Assembly (NCBI GenBank): GCA_050011095.1
Contig: JBEKJU010000115.1
Location: 1 to 27,367 of the forward strand
Length of the DNA stretch: 27,367 nt
Direction: 5' to 3'
From: JBEKJU01 sp050011095
GTDB lineage: Bacteria > Desulfobacterota > Syntrophorhabdia > Syntrophorhabdales > WCHB1-27
A model generated the notes under the pieces. That model did not search any database. It was not told where the DNA came from and saw only the letters and a list, made by a program, of their open reading frames with translations. Within the stretch, counting starts at the first letter, position 1. Every line of letters begins with the position of its first letter. The translations under genes and the position numbers were made by a program. Positions 1 to 7,844 of this stretch are shown here, piece after piece.

Positions 1-2
1 TT

Positions 3-152
3 CACCGGGAAGCGCAGAGACGGTACCGGCAGACCAAGAAGGGGAAGAAGGCCCATCGCCTCTCCGAGAACCGCCACCGCCACGGGTTACAGCAGCACCA
101 TGAGAGAAAGATGGATGACCTCTTATGCACTGAACTGCATAAGAGGTCTTGA
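3..152 (+). pseudogene. 3' end of a small, very basic IS-associated ORF
   Basis: The frame is open from the window edge to a TGA at 150-152 and gives about 49 residues, beginning HREAQRRYRQTKKGKKAHR. The peptide is dominated by Arg, Lys, His and Gln. It resembles, from memory, the basic C-terminal tails of small zinc-ribbon-like proteins found beside insertion sequences. The N-terminus, where Cys pairs would lie, is outside the window. It precedes a tyrosine recombinase and an IS91-type transposase on the same strand, so it may belong to the same element. No catalytic residues are visible and its function is unknown. It is called partial because the window starts inside it. Confidence 0.4.
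117..148. repeat. Perfect 13-bp inverted repeat (hairpin)
   Basis: GACCTCTTATGCA (117-129) and its exact reverse complement (136-148) flank a six-base loop. The hairpin overlaps the last codons and comes just before the stop of the small basic ORF. No long T-run follows. It could be a transcription terminator or a secondary-structure end signal of the IS91-like element. Confidence 0.6.
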
Positions 153-309
153 ACTAAACCGCTCCGCGGTGGTCAACCCCACTAAATCCCTCAGCCTTCG
201 TCTGAGATGGCACTCTTATCTCTACATCGAGAAGCCTCAATAGGCGTACAATCTCCTTCAACACCGTCGTTTAACGACGGTGAATCCATTCATAGAAGGA
301 GAATGCACC

Positions 310-1140
310 ATGGAAAAGACACTCAAGAGAAGGATGATCGAGGACATGCAGCTAAGGGGGTTGAGCCCTCACACGCAGGAGGCGTACCTCATGCGGGTGA
401 CGCTATTCGCCCGGCACTTCAAGAAGAATCCCGACAAGCTCGGAGAAGAGGAGATCAGGGCGTATCTCCTTCACCTCGTGAACGTGAAACACGTCTCCTA
501 TGGGGTTTTCAACATTACCTACTACGCCCTGAAGTTTGTCTTTGAGGTGACCCTCAAGCGGCCGTGGGAGATGAAGAAGCTGCCTCACCCGAAAAAGCCG
601 CAAAGGCTTCCCGTGATACTCGACAGAGGGGAGGTGCAGAAGCTCCTTTCCGTCACGACCAATGTGAAGCATAAGGCCATGCTCATGATGGCCTACGGAT
701 CGGGCCTCCGGGTCAGCGAGGTGGCTCGTCTCAAGGTGAGCGACATCGACTCTGCCCGCATGACGGTCATGGTGCGGGAGGGCAAGGGGAGGAAGGACCG
801 CTACGCCATTCTCTCGAAAGTGGCGCTCGACACTTTGACGAGGTACCTGCGACAGTACCGGCCGACGTCGTGGCTCTTCCCGGGCGTGATTCCCGGCAGG
901 CCCATAACAACGAGTTCTATCGGGCTCGTGATCAAGGCGGCAAGAAAGCGGGCGGGGATCGCCAAGCGGGCGACCATGCATTCATTAAGACATGCCTTCG
1001 CCACCTGCCTCCTCGAGGCGGGGACGGATCTCCGCCGTGTCCAGCTCCTTCTCGGTCACCGGTCGTTGAAGACCACCGCCATCTATCTTCATGTAAGCCG
1101 GAAGGATCTCGGCACCATCGTCAGCCCTCTCGACGAATAA
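310..1140 (+). CDS. Tyrosine recombinase / integrase (XerC/D-like)
   Basis: This 276-residue protein is a site-specific recombinase that cuts and rejoins DNA through a tyrosine-DNA intermediate. The N-terminal SAM-like core-binding domain spans about residues 1-95 (LRGLSPHTQEAYLMRV). The catalytic domain follows and carries the first Arg in GSGLRVSEVARL, a Lys-rich beta-hairpin (GKGRKDRYA), the HSLRHAFAT box (H-x-x-R), LLGHRSLKTT, and the nucleophile Tyr in TAIYLHV. All expected active-site residues are therefore present. The ATG at 310 is chosen over the in-frame ATG at 280 because AGAAGGAG lies about 8 bases upstream and the protein then starts like family members. The stop is five bases before the likely GTG start of the transposase, which suggests coupled translation. 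It appears intact although its partner is broken. Confidence 0.88.
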   Translation: MEKTLKRRMIEDMQLRGLSPHTQEAYLMRVTLFARHFKKNPDKLGEEEIRAYLLHLVNVKHVSYGVFNITYYALKFVFEVTLKRPWEMKKLPHPKKPQRLPVILDRGEVQKLLSVTTNVKHKAMLMMAYGSGLRVSEVARLKVSDIDSARMTVMVREGKGRKDRYAILSKVALDTLTRYLRQYRPTSWLFPGVIPGRPITTSSIGLVIKAARKRAGIAKRATMHSLRHAFATCLLEAGTDLRRVQLLLGHRSLKTTAIYLHVSRKDLGTIVSPLDE

Positions 1141-1145
1141 TCCCG

Positions 1146-1847
1146 GTGCGGCCACAGACGGAGGTGGCCGACATCTTCCGCACTCATGGCCCCTCCTACA
1201 GAGAAACCCATAAGCTCCCCCTCAACCAGCTCCGTACCATGCACGCGATAGAGATCTGCAGAACCGCGGAGCTGGGCGGCCACGTGGACGAATGCGAGGA
1301 GTGCGGCCATACCAAAATATCGTATAACTCCTGCAGAAACAGGCACTGTCCGAAGTGCCAGTTCCTCAAGAAAGAGAAGTGGATCGAGGCACGGGGGAAA
1401 GAGCTCCTTCCTATTTCTTACTTCCATGTCGTCTTCACCCTGCCGGGTGAACTCAACCCCCTTGCCTTGAGAAACAGGGATGTCATCTACAACATGCTTT
1501 TCAAGGCGGCGTCGGAGACGCTTACCGATCTTGCGAGGAAGCGTCTCGGCGTCAGGATCGGTTCTACCGGTATTCTCCACACGTGGGGGCAGAACCTTTT
1601 GGACCATCCCCACCTCCACTACGTCGTCTCGGGGGGAGGATTGTCTGAGGGGAAGTGGATCTCCTCGAAGAGGAGGTTCCTCTTCCCCGTCAAGGTCATG
1701 TCCCGGCTCTTCCGGGGGAAGTTTCCTTGCTTTCTGAAAAAGGCCTATGAGGCCTTTCTGTCCTCAGGTTTCTTTGATCTGCCCATTCAGCACTCAGTTA
1801 CGCGGAAAGAACCGCCCCCACCCCGTCTGTCACCCCGAAATCCCTAA
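1146..1847 (+). pseudogene. IS91-family transposase, C-terminally truncated
   Basis: The protein reads VRPQTEVADIFRTHGPSYRE and continues into a zinc-binding region (CRTAELGGHVDECEECGH, then NSCRNRHCPKCQ). The transposase core follows with ISYFHVVFTLP, HTWGQNLLDHPHLHYVV and SGGG. These are hallmarks of IS91-type HUH (Y2) transposases. The HPHLH motif is the HUH-type metal site. Similarity stops around SSGFFDLP (about position 1785), followed by a proline/arginine-rich tail to the stop. The C-terminal part that carries the catalytic tyrosines in this family is absent, so the protein should be inactive. GTG at 1146 is the likely start because family proteins begin with RP.xEVADIF. The open frame continues upstream inside the recombinase gene, but that part is a shadow. 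Confidence 0.85.
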
Positions 1848-1899
1848 AGACGTACTGTATTGAAAACCCATAGGACCGCGGAGCGGCATAGTTCTTCAC

Positions 1900-1932
1900 G
1901 CGCTTTTCCGAAACTTCGCATCGGAAAAGCGC
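1900..1932. repeat. Perfect 12-bp inverted repeat (hairpin)
   Basis: GCGCTTTTCCGA (1900-1911) pairs exactly with TCGGAAAAGCGC (1921-1932) around a nine-base loop. No T-run follows. It lies just beyond the broken transposase and could be the far-end hairpin of the IS91-like element or a terminator. Confidence 0.55.
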
Positions 1933-2098
1933 CTATACGTAATCTTCAATGTCTCGGCGCATCAGCGGGGTGAGGCTTTCAGGAGTTGTATGCACTTTCG
2001 TACACCTACTATTTGTCGCACACGGGCTTCTCAGGCGAGTGACGAATACCACCTGAAAGCGAGAGGAATTTGCTTTTAGAGAATCTGCACGTTTCTTG

Positions 2099-2126
2099 TT
2101 GACGTTTGGTAATACCCCATTATAAC
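2099..2126 (+). promoter_or_regulatory. Sigma70-type promoter for the three-gene operon
   Basis: A -35 TTGACG (2099-2104) and -10 TATAAC (2121-2126) are separated by 16 bases. Each box differs from consensus by one base. The predicted start near 2133 leaves a leader of about 120 bases before the ATG at 2253. Confidence 0.55.
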
Positions 2127-2252
2127 ATACAGAATAATCTGAAAAAGGCTGCCCGATGGGTTCCGTTTGGGCACTGTCGGGATCGGAAGAGGCTGCCGCA
2201 ATGTGCGACCGGGTCATGGGCGGGTTACCGAACATGCGGTGGGGGTGACGAT

Positions 2253-3029
2253 ATGCCCTCGGAACCGGACAACAAGGGGTATTTGCCTCCCCCGGTGAAA
2301 GCTGACCTTTCGCCGGCCGCTTCCGCAGTGCGATCGGCGGCCGTTCTGTCCACCATCTCAGCCTACAATCTGGCCTCCAAGCCGCGCGCAATAAGAAACC
2401 AACAGGACGTCCCATGCTGTGTCTCCTGCGCCCTGGCGGGTGCAATGGAGGTCGTCCACCCGGAATGGCCAAGGCTTGCGCCCCTGTTCCATTACTACGT
2501 GACGAGATACGACAACGGCAGGGCTGATTCCACAGGATCCGTGACGCTGGCCGACGCTATTGTGACGCTGACGAACCAGGGCGTCTGCAGGCACGACTTG
2601 CATCCGCTGCCGTACACCTTGAACGCGGCGGAGCGGAAACCGTCGGAGTCAGCGTACGGGGACGTGCTCGACCGGCGCATACTGCGGCGGGGATACTTCT
2701 TCCTTTACAGGCAGTTTACCGGGACCTCCCGGGCGGCATGGATCAGGGAGCAGTTGCGTCAAAACTGCCCGGTCGTCGTCGGCCTAAGGCGGCCGGAGGG
2801 GTATCCCGATAAGTTCCTCGATCGAAAATTCGAGTGGCAGGACCCGGAAAACCCCGCGCCGCAGCAAGGCGGACATTGTGTGCTGATCCTCGGCTACGAC
2901 GATACCCGTACGGCCCTTAGGATCCAGGACAGCCAGGGCGCGGCCAGGTTCGACGGAGGGCGCTGGTGGATGGGCTACCGGGTGGCCGATAGCATTGTCG
3001 TAGAGGAGGCTTACAGTTTGATCCCTTAG
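2253..3029 (+). CDS. Papain-fold (C1-like) cysteine protease-like protein
   Basis: This 258-residue protein has no signal peptide, so it is probably cytoplasmic. The layout fits a papain-fold peptidase. The oxyanion Gln and nucleophile Cys lie in NQQDVPCCVSCALAGAM (Gln50/51, Cys59 most likely, matching C-x-S-C of papain). The catalytic His is in QQGGHCVLILGYDD (His208). The third catalytic position is in RIQDSQG (Asp226), where papain has Asn followed by Ser-Trp-Gly. The Asn-to-Asp change and the lost Trp mean activity needs testing. It could instead be a transglutaminase-like or inactive relative. ATG 2253 is chosen because GGGGGTGA precedes it, while the longer open frame to 2106 starts inside the promoter. 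It is the first gene of a tight operon with a lipoprotein and a hydrophobic helical protein. Its specific substrate is unknown. Confidence 0.72.
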   Translation: MPSEPDNKGYLPPPVKADLSPAASAVRSAAVLSTISAYNLASKPRAIRNQQDVPCCVSCALAGAMEVVHPEWPRLAPLFHYYVTRYDNGRADSTGSVTLADAIVTLTNQGVCRHDLHPLPYTLNAAERKPSESAYGDVLDRRILRRGYFFLYRQFTGTSRAAWIREQLRQNCPVVVGLRRPEGYPDKFLDRKFEWQDPENPAPQQGGHCVLILGYDDTRTALRIQDSQGAARFDGGRWWMGYRVADSIVVEEAYSLIP

Positions 3030-3049
3030 TGTATAAAAAAGGAGGCGGT

Positions 3050-4600
3050 ATGAAATCGCGTCTGTTTCTGCTCTTCATCGTTGCGGTATGTCTGGCGGGG
3101 TGCGCGAAGGTGGTGGTGGTGCAGGTGCCTAACGGTGCACAGGGACCGTCCGATCCGGAAAGAATGACGGCAGAGGGGGTCTTTTACGCCCTGCCCAAAA
3201 CCGTGGCGCGTGTGGCGATCAAGGTCGACCACACCGTACCGAAGCCGGCCACGTTCATGAAGTTCGCACCGATCTTCGCGCCAGGCGAAGAAGAGGTATG
3301 CAAGGACCCGAACTGCAAGGGGGAGGGAGAAAAAGGGAAGTACGAGCTGCAGCAGGGGGCGTCGTTTACCACGTTCGGGGAACCCGACCCGGACAATGTT
3401 TACATGGTGAAGTTTGCGGGGGCGGGGGCGATAGACCAGACGCTTTCCATGACGTGGAACGATGCGGGGCTGCTCTCCGCGGCGTCGGCCTCGGTGACGA
3501 ACCGGACTACGGACTTTGTCGTCTCCGGCATGAAGCTGGCGGCCAACATCGGGACAAAGGCGTTCTACGGCGCAACAGTCAAAGAAGGGGCCCTGGGAAA
3601 GGAGATCGATCTCTGCCCGAATCCGAGCAAGAAAAATGACCCGTGGATCATCCCGATCCTAAAAAGGGACACGGGTCCCCTGGTGGTAAATTACTGCGAC
3701 ATGGACGTGAAGGACAGGGAGCGGTTCGACCGGTCCACTGATGAGCAACAGCTGACGCAGGCGAGGGATGCATACAAAGACCACGTCGCCGGCCTTGCTC
3801 AGGCAAGAGAGAATTTGCTGTGCGGCGCCAGCCAATCGTTTCAGCCGGTCGATCTGCTGGGCAGATTGGATACGCTGATAGCCCAGAGGTTGACGGAGCT
3901 GTACCTGGGCACGAAGAAGAAGGACACCTGGGAAGGATCGCTCGACATCAGGCAGTTGCAGGCAGGGAAGGCAATCCCGATCCTGTACATCGATTCGAAG
4001 GAGGGGGTCTGTATGGGGCTGGCCGAGCCGGCTCCCGGTTCCAAACCGTACCCAGGGAAGTTCGAGATCCTTGCGGCCGCCGACTGCCAGAAGGCGGCGC
4101 CGGTAACCATGGAGATCACTTACTACCCGGCCGAGGCGAGCCAGTTGTTCCGAAAGGTGCGTGACAACACGAAGGAGGCATCCGGCGAGCGCAGCTTCCG
4201 CTACCGCATTCCGGCGCAGGTGAAGGCGGAACTGAAATATGAAAAGAAGACTTTCGGGGCGGGTGTCTTCTCCGTGGCCCAGTTGGGCACCATCGCCTCT
4301 CTGCCTGCGAGGCGCAGCAGCAAGACGATTTCATACGACCTGGCCTTCCTCGAAGCGACGGGCGGCCTGAAGAGCTTCAAGCTGGGCACGACAGGGGGGT
4401 TGGACAGCGCAACGGTAGATGCCCTGAGCGGGATCGGCGGAACGGTCCTGGACGCGCGTAACGTGGCGCGCAAGGCCGAGCAGACCGCCAATGACGAGAT
4501 TACCGCGCTGACGCGGCAGGATAACGCGCTCAAGCTGAAGGACGACATCTGCCAGATTCAGAAGAAGTACGGCCTGGCCTGTACGGTACAGCCGCAATAA
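3050..4600 (+). CDS. Large lipoprotein of unknown function
   Basis: This 516-residue protein has a typical lipoprotein signal (MKSRLFLLFIVAVCLAGC) with lipobox L-A-G-C and lipidated Cys18. Ala at +2 gives no inner-membrane retention signal, so outer-membrane sorting is likely. The mature part is soluble in character. It has a motif YALPKTVARVAIKVDHTV near residues 46-63, which resembles the start of a conserved domain seen in other bacterial lipoproteins (I cannot name it securely). A Lys/Glu/Gly loop with a Cys pair (VCKDPNCKG) and later a QARDAYKDHVAGLAQAR helix follow. Strand-rich repeats dominate the second half, and a helical segment lies near the end (EQTANDEITALTRQDNALKLKDD). AAAAAGGAGGC lies just upstream of ATG 3050. 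The gene starts 20 bases after the protease-like gene and ends 14 bases before the next, so the three should be co-transcribed. Function unknown. Confidence 0.7.
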   Translation: MKSRLFLLFIVAVCLAGCAKVVVVQVPNGAQGPSDPERMTAEGVFYALPKTVARVAIKVDHTVPKPATFMKFAPIFAPGEEEVCKDPNCKGEGEKGKYELQQGASFTTFGEPDPDNVYMVKFAGAGAIDQTLSMTWNDAGLLSAASASVTNRTTDFVVSGMKLAANIGTKAFYGATVKEGALGKEIDLCPNPSKKNDPWIIPILKRDTGPLVVNYCDMDVKDRERFDRSTDEQQLTQARDAYKDHVAGLAQARENLLCGASQSFQPVDLLGRLDTLIAQRLTELYLGTKKKDTWEGSLDIRQLQAGKAIPILYIDSKEGVCMGLAEPAPGSKPYPGKFEILAAADCQKAAPVTMEITYYPAEASQLFRKVRDNTKEASGERSFRYRIPAQVKAELKYEKKTFGAGVFSVAQLGTIASLPARRSSKTISYDLAFLEATGGLKSFKLGTTGGLDSATVDALSGIGGTVLDARNVARKAEQTANDEITALTRQDNALKLKDDICQIQKKYGLACTVQPQ

Positions 4601-4614
4601 GGGGAGGAGGGATC

Positions 4615-5916
4615 ATGGCAACCGAGGAAGCTAAGAAGCCGGTGCCCGCGCAAGGCGCAGAAGCTACGAAGATGTCACCGCTGGAAGGCAGAACGAGCGT
4701 GGACGACAAGATGGTCTTCGAGGCGGAATGGCTGAGCTATGGCAGCGCGGGCCGCCTGGCGATGACCATAGCCGATGCTGTGCAGGGTGATGTAACGGGC
4801 AAAACCGTTGTGATCGCGGGAGCTGCTTTTCTAACGGATATGGCTAATCTCCAGGCCATCCTGGTCAGGCTGGAAGAGCTGCAGAACGCTTACAAGGCGC
4901 TCGGGGAATACGCGGATGAAATGGCGCAAGCGCGGCAGGAACACGTTGAAGAAGGAGAAAAGATCAGGAAGATGGAAATCGTCCCGTTCATGGCGGGCGT
5001 TGGCCTTACGGGGGGCGCCGCCGCCCTTATGGGAGCGGTGGGCACCGTTGCGGCCGGCGTAAGCGCCGCGCTCGGCCTGGCGAGCCTCTTCCGTGAGGAC
5101 GTGAACTATGCCGGCATCCAGACGGTGGTAAATCAGCTTGCCTTCGAGCTGGCACTGGCGAGCAGGGTGAAGGCGAGCGGCGCTTCCGCCGTGTTCGTGC
5201 CCGACCTCGTGGCATTGCCGTCCGTGCAAAACAAACCCGATTCGATCCGCGGACGGCTCCAGGCGGTTCAGGAAGCCAGGATGAATGTATGGAAGACCGT
5301 GGGACCGTTTATTTCGGAGTTGGTGCGGCTGGACGCCGAGCTAGACAGCGCCGCGAAGGAGAAGAAGCAGGATGTCGTCAATCAACTCTCGATGAAACTG
5401 GCCGGGCTCAGGCAGGATCTGGATCCTGTCACGGAGCCTCTGAAGCAGCTCGACCAGCGGCTGAGCGATCTGCAGACGGCATGGGACAAAACCGACGAGA
5501 CAAGCGGCCTGACACTGCTGGCGCGCTTGCTGCGCGCGGAGGGCATTAAGGCCTTGAACCCCCGGTATCTGCACGCCCTGGTCGTCTCCAGCGGCGGTTA
5601 CAGCCGCACAACGCGCAGCCTGTGGCGCACGATGTTCAGCGGCGACGGGCTCAGCTTCACGGGAGGCACCGTTGTTCGCTGGGCCCTGCTCGAGGAAAAC
5701 GGGTCGGTGGCGAAAGGCGGTATCGAATCGGATCGGGCGTCGGAAAAATTCCCCTTGCCGCAGTCCGGCGTTTACGGCGGTAAGGGCAGCCGGCCAGGAG
5801 CATCACCGCAGGGGAATGACAAGCAGAAAGGAGAAGGCGAGAAAGAACAACTGGAAGGGAAGGCGAGAAAGAACAACGGGAAGGAAGCCGAGAAAGAACA
5901 ACGGAAAGGGAAGTGA
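4615..5916 (+). CDS. Helical protein with a long Gly/Ala-rich hydrophobic segment
   Basis: The 433-residue protein has no signal peptide. Residues 60-118 form an amphipathic or coiled helix (LQAILVRLEELQNAYKALGE). Residues 124-159 are an uninterrupted hydrophobic Gly/Ala-rich stretch (FMAGVGLTGGAAALMGAVG onward). A second long helical region follows (about 205-290, LDAELDSAAKEKKQDVV and later heptad-like Leu). Residues 295-375 are probably globular. The last 40 residues are a Lys/Glu/Gly/Asn-rich tail built from tandem repeats. Two helical arms around a hydrophobic hairpin recalls helical pore-forming proteins, but this is an inference from shape only. GGGGAGGAGGG precedes ATG 4615 at good spacing. 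It is the last gene of the operon with the protease-like protein and lipoprotein. I do not recognise the family. Confidence 0.68.
   Translation: MATEEAKKPVPAQGAEATKMSPLEGRTSVDDKMVFEAEWLSYGSAGRLAMTIADAVQGDVTGKTVVIAGAAFLTDMANLQAILVRLEELQNAYKALGEYADEMAQARQEHVEEGEKIRKMEIVPFMAGVGLTGGAAALMGAVGTVAAGVSAALGLASLFREDVNYAGIQTVVNQLAFELALASRVKASGASAVFVPDLVALPSVQNKPDSIRGRLQAVQEARMNVWKTVGPFISELVRLDAELDSAAKEKKQDVVNQLSMKLAGLRQDLDPVTEPLKQLDQRLSDLQTAWDKTDETSGLTLLARLLRAEGIKALNPRYLHALVVSSGGYSRTTRSLWRTMFSGDGLSFTGGTVVRWALLEENGSVAKGGIESDRASEKFPLPQSGVYGGKGSRPGASPQGNDKQKGEGEKEQLEGKARKNNGKEAEKEQRKGK
5837..5916 (+). repeat. Short tandem repeats encoding the charged C-terminal tail
   Basis: A unit built on GAGAAAGAACAAC recurs at about 5839, 5865 and 5890, with a partial copy after the stop near 5914. 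Spacings are 26 then 24 bases. Because 26 is not a multiple of three, the same DNA is read in different frames (EKEQLEGK, ARKNNGKE, AEKEQRKGK). This suggests recent slippage expansion. Confidence 0.7.
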
Positions 5917-6179
5917 GAAAGAGAACGCTTAAAGTCGCGGTGCCAGGAAAACAGACCCGGAACTCACCGTAAAGCGTATATCTGGACCAGGCGAACTCGT
6001 GCTGGGCAACGCAACCGCCGGAGGGAGTGGGGAAGCAGGTTAGCCGGTTGTAATATTTCCGACTCAGATCACGGAAGTCGATGTTAGGGGTCACTACCCA
6101 ATACCGCTTCAAATGGTGTAACTCTTTGTTCCTATCCTGCCCCTCTATTACAGGAAGAAGGCGAATACCCATACGTTCC
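5917..6179. other. Intergenic, possible gene remnant on the minus strand
   Basis: No terminator or promoter is obvious. The minus strand is open from about 6185 to 5950 and would encode a protein-like stretch including GIRLLPVIEGQDRNKEL and FPTPSGGCVAQHEFAW. The composition, with Trp, Tyr and Phe well spread, looks more like a real protein fragment than noise. I do not recognise it. Confidence 0.25.
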
Positions 6180-6784
6180 CTAATGCTCGCGGCGCAACTC
6201 ACGCGGGAGCTGGCCCTGATCGACGAGCTGGACTACTGCGGCTACTTTCTCACCATGTGGGGGATCGTCCGCTTCTGCAAGGAAAAGGGGATCCTCTGCC
6301 AGGGGCGGGGCTCGGCCGCCAACTCCGCCGTCTGCTACTGCCTGGGAATCACCGCCGTCGACCCGGTAAGGACGACCTCCTTTTCGAGCGCTTCATCTCG
6401 CGGGAGCGGGCGGAGCCGCCCGATATCGATCTCGATATCATGCACGAGCAGCGCGAGGAGGTGATCCAGCACGTCTACGGGAAATACGGCCGCACCCATG
6501 CCGCCATGGTCGCCAACGTGATCCGCTACCGGGCGAAGATGGCCGTGCGGGACGTGGGAAAGGCATTGGGCCTCTCCAAAACCTCCCTGGACCGCCTGGC
6601 AAAGCTCGCCCCTTATTATGGCGAGATCGGGCCCGACCATCTGCGGGCTGCCGGCCTGGACCCGCAAAGCTACGACCATCGGCGCCTGATGGCGCTTGCC
6701 AACGAGATTCAGGACTTCCCCCGCCGCCTCTCCATCCATCCCGGCGGCTTTCTGCTGGGACACGAGCCCGACTATCATCAGTAG
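6180..6784 (+). pseudogene. dnaE2: Internal fragment of error-prone DNA polymerase DnaE2 (ImuC)
   Basis: The first frame reads AAQLTRELALIDELDYCGYF, then ILCQGRGSAANSAVCYCLGI and TAVDPV. This is the polymerase palm region of C-family polymerases, DnaE2 type. Similarity then jumps frame near 6365-6375 to KDDLLFERFISRERAEPPDI, DLDIMHEQREEVIQHVYGKY and VRDVGKALGLS, ending at SIHPGGFLLGHEP. The first metal-binding Asp pair (PDIDLDI) is thus in the second frame. Full-length DnaE2 is over 1000 residues. Here only about 195 codons remain, with no PHP domain, no fingers or C-terminal part, and a one-base frameshift. No ribosome binding site is seen. It is a dead remnant of an SOS mutagenesis (imuB-dnaE2) locus. 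Confidence 0.88.
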
Positions 6785-6831
6785 AGGAACTGCGTGGCAG
6801 GACCAACTGCGGAAGATTTGCTACGAAAAAG

Positions 6832-6866
6832 AAAGGAACCGCTGATACTCCCTCAGCGGTTCCTTT
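6832..6866 (-). terminator. Rho-independent terminator for the small secreted protein gene
   Basis: A perfect 14-bp stem (6832-6845 with 6853-6866, core GGAACCGCTGA) has a 7-base loop. Read on the minus strand, the stem is followed by TTCTTTTTC, a T-rich tract. The gene ending at 6983 on that strand lies about 115 bases upstream. Confidence 0.7.
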
Positions 6867-6982
6867 CCACTTTTCTTCAACACGTTAAGCGATCGGCTCG
6901 CCGTGAACGGCCCTGCCCTTCGGGTTCATCCACTCGTACAGTCTATTTCTTGAAACAAGAGAGGCTATCGCCTCTCCCGATC

Positions 6983-7339
6983 TCACTGACCGTGCTTTTC
7001 GTCGTAGATTTGCCCGCTGACCTTATTTTCTTGCGCATTGAGAGTTCGTTGTTCCTGCTTTGTGATATGCCCTCCGTTTTGAGCAGCCATATCCCGTTCT
7101 TCCTGCCGAATCTGCCGATCCTCTTTGTGCAGCCGGGCGGCCTGGGGTTTGGCCAATGTGCCATTTTTGACGCCCTGGTTAACCCGGTGATTTTGGTTCG
7201 CGAGCCTTTTATTGACCTCCGCCCGGCGAGGGTGATTTTTCTGCCATGTTGTTTCACCCGCATGAACAGGGGATAGCCCTACGCTCGTGATGAAGCCCGC
7301 CATAACCACAAGCCCTACCATTTTCATTAGACCTTTCAT
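6983..7339 (-). CDS. Small secreted/periplasmic protein of unknown function
   Basis: This 118-residue protein has a signal peptide (MKGLMKMVGLVVMAGFITS, cleavage probably after SPVHA). The mature part, about 90 residues, is very polar and helical, with patterned Asn/Gln/His/Lys. It contains NHPRRAEVNKRLANQNHRV, QAARLHKEDRQIRQEERDMA and GGHITKQEQRTLNAQENKVS. I recall a widespread family of small exported proteins of this look (TWQ.NHPRR.EVN.RL.NQN), but know no established function. AAAGGAGG lies 8-9 bases before ATG 7339, so this start is preferred over the open frame that runs back to 7543. A strong terminator follows at 6832-6866. It appears to be a single-gene unit. Confidence 0.75.
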   Translation of the reverse strand: MKGLMKMVGLVVMAGFITSVGLSPVHAGETTWQKNHPRRAEVNKRLANQNHRVNQGVKNGTLAKPQAARLHKEDRQIRQEERDMAAQNGGHITKQEQRTLNAQENKVSGQIYDEKHGQ

Positions 7340-7844
7340 TGATAAATCCTCCTTTTTTCCCTCCATTGGACGGATACGTCGTGGGTAATAGCCCCCTTGA
7401 TCGTAATAGCCAGTCCTTAATCTGTCACACGAAGCAAAACACATGCCGTGATCAGAGAGGTGCGGAAACAGCAATGAATTACAGAGAGTGCGAAAAATGC
7501 GAACTTTCGGGGATAGACAATAATGTCGAGAATGGTGGGTCACTCTTCAACAATTTTTGACACAATGAAAAGCACACTTCCTAAACCGTCCCTTGATATT
7601 TCTTCCCGCCTTCCTTGAAAGACGGAGCAGGAATTCCACATTTTTGCTTTTCTTATTGCAGAACGCTCTTTGAAAGGGAAATCTTTACCCCTGGTCACTT
7701 CGGCTCATGTCCAGATAAGTGGAGGTCATGATAGAACAAATCCTTTTCCCGACGTTTACTGCTGAGCACCCTAACAGCTAAGAACCCAAGGCTGGAAAGA
7801 AGACTATGGTGAACACAAAGCCGTGCGGGGGTAATGGTGCCCAT
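7340..7844. other. About 500 bases without a gene
   Basis: This lies between two minus-strand genes and should hold the promoter of the small secreted protein. No ORF in it looks protein-like on either strand. I could not identify a convincing promoter or repeat. Confidence 0.4.

Larger units (their letters stand above)
3..1847 (+). mobile_element. Decayed IS91-family element with accessory tyrosine recombinase
   Basis: Three same-strand ORFs lie in order: a basic small ORF, a tyrosine recombinase and an IS91-type zinc-binding transposase. A tyrosine recombinase placed directly before the transposase is known for one group of IS91-like elements. The transposase loses family similarity after about position 1785, so the 3' part of the element is missing. 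The exact ends cannot be placed. Hairpins at 117-148 and 1900-1932 are possible end structures. Confidence 0.55.
1848..2252. other. Intergenic region before the three-gene operon
   Basis: About 400 bases without a convincing gene. It contains a 12-bp hairpin (1900-1932), a good sigma70-type promoter (2099-2126) and a roughly 120-base leader before the protease-like gene. The first part may still be IS91 debris. Confidence 0.5.
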
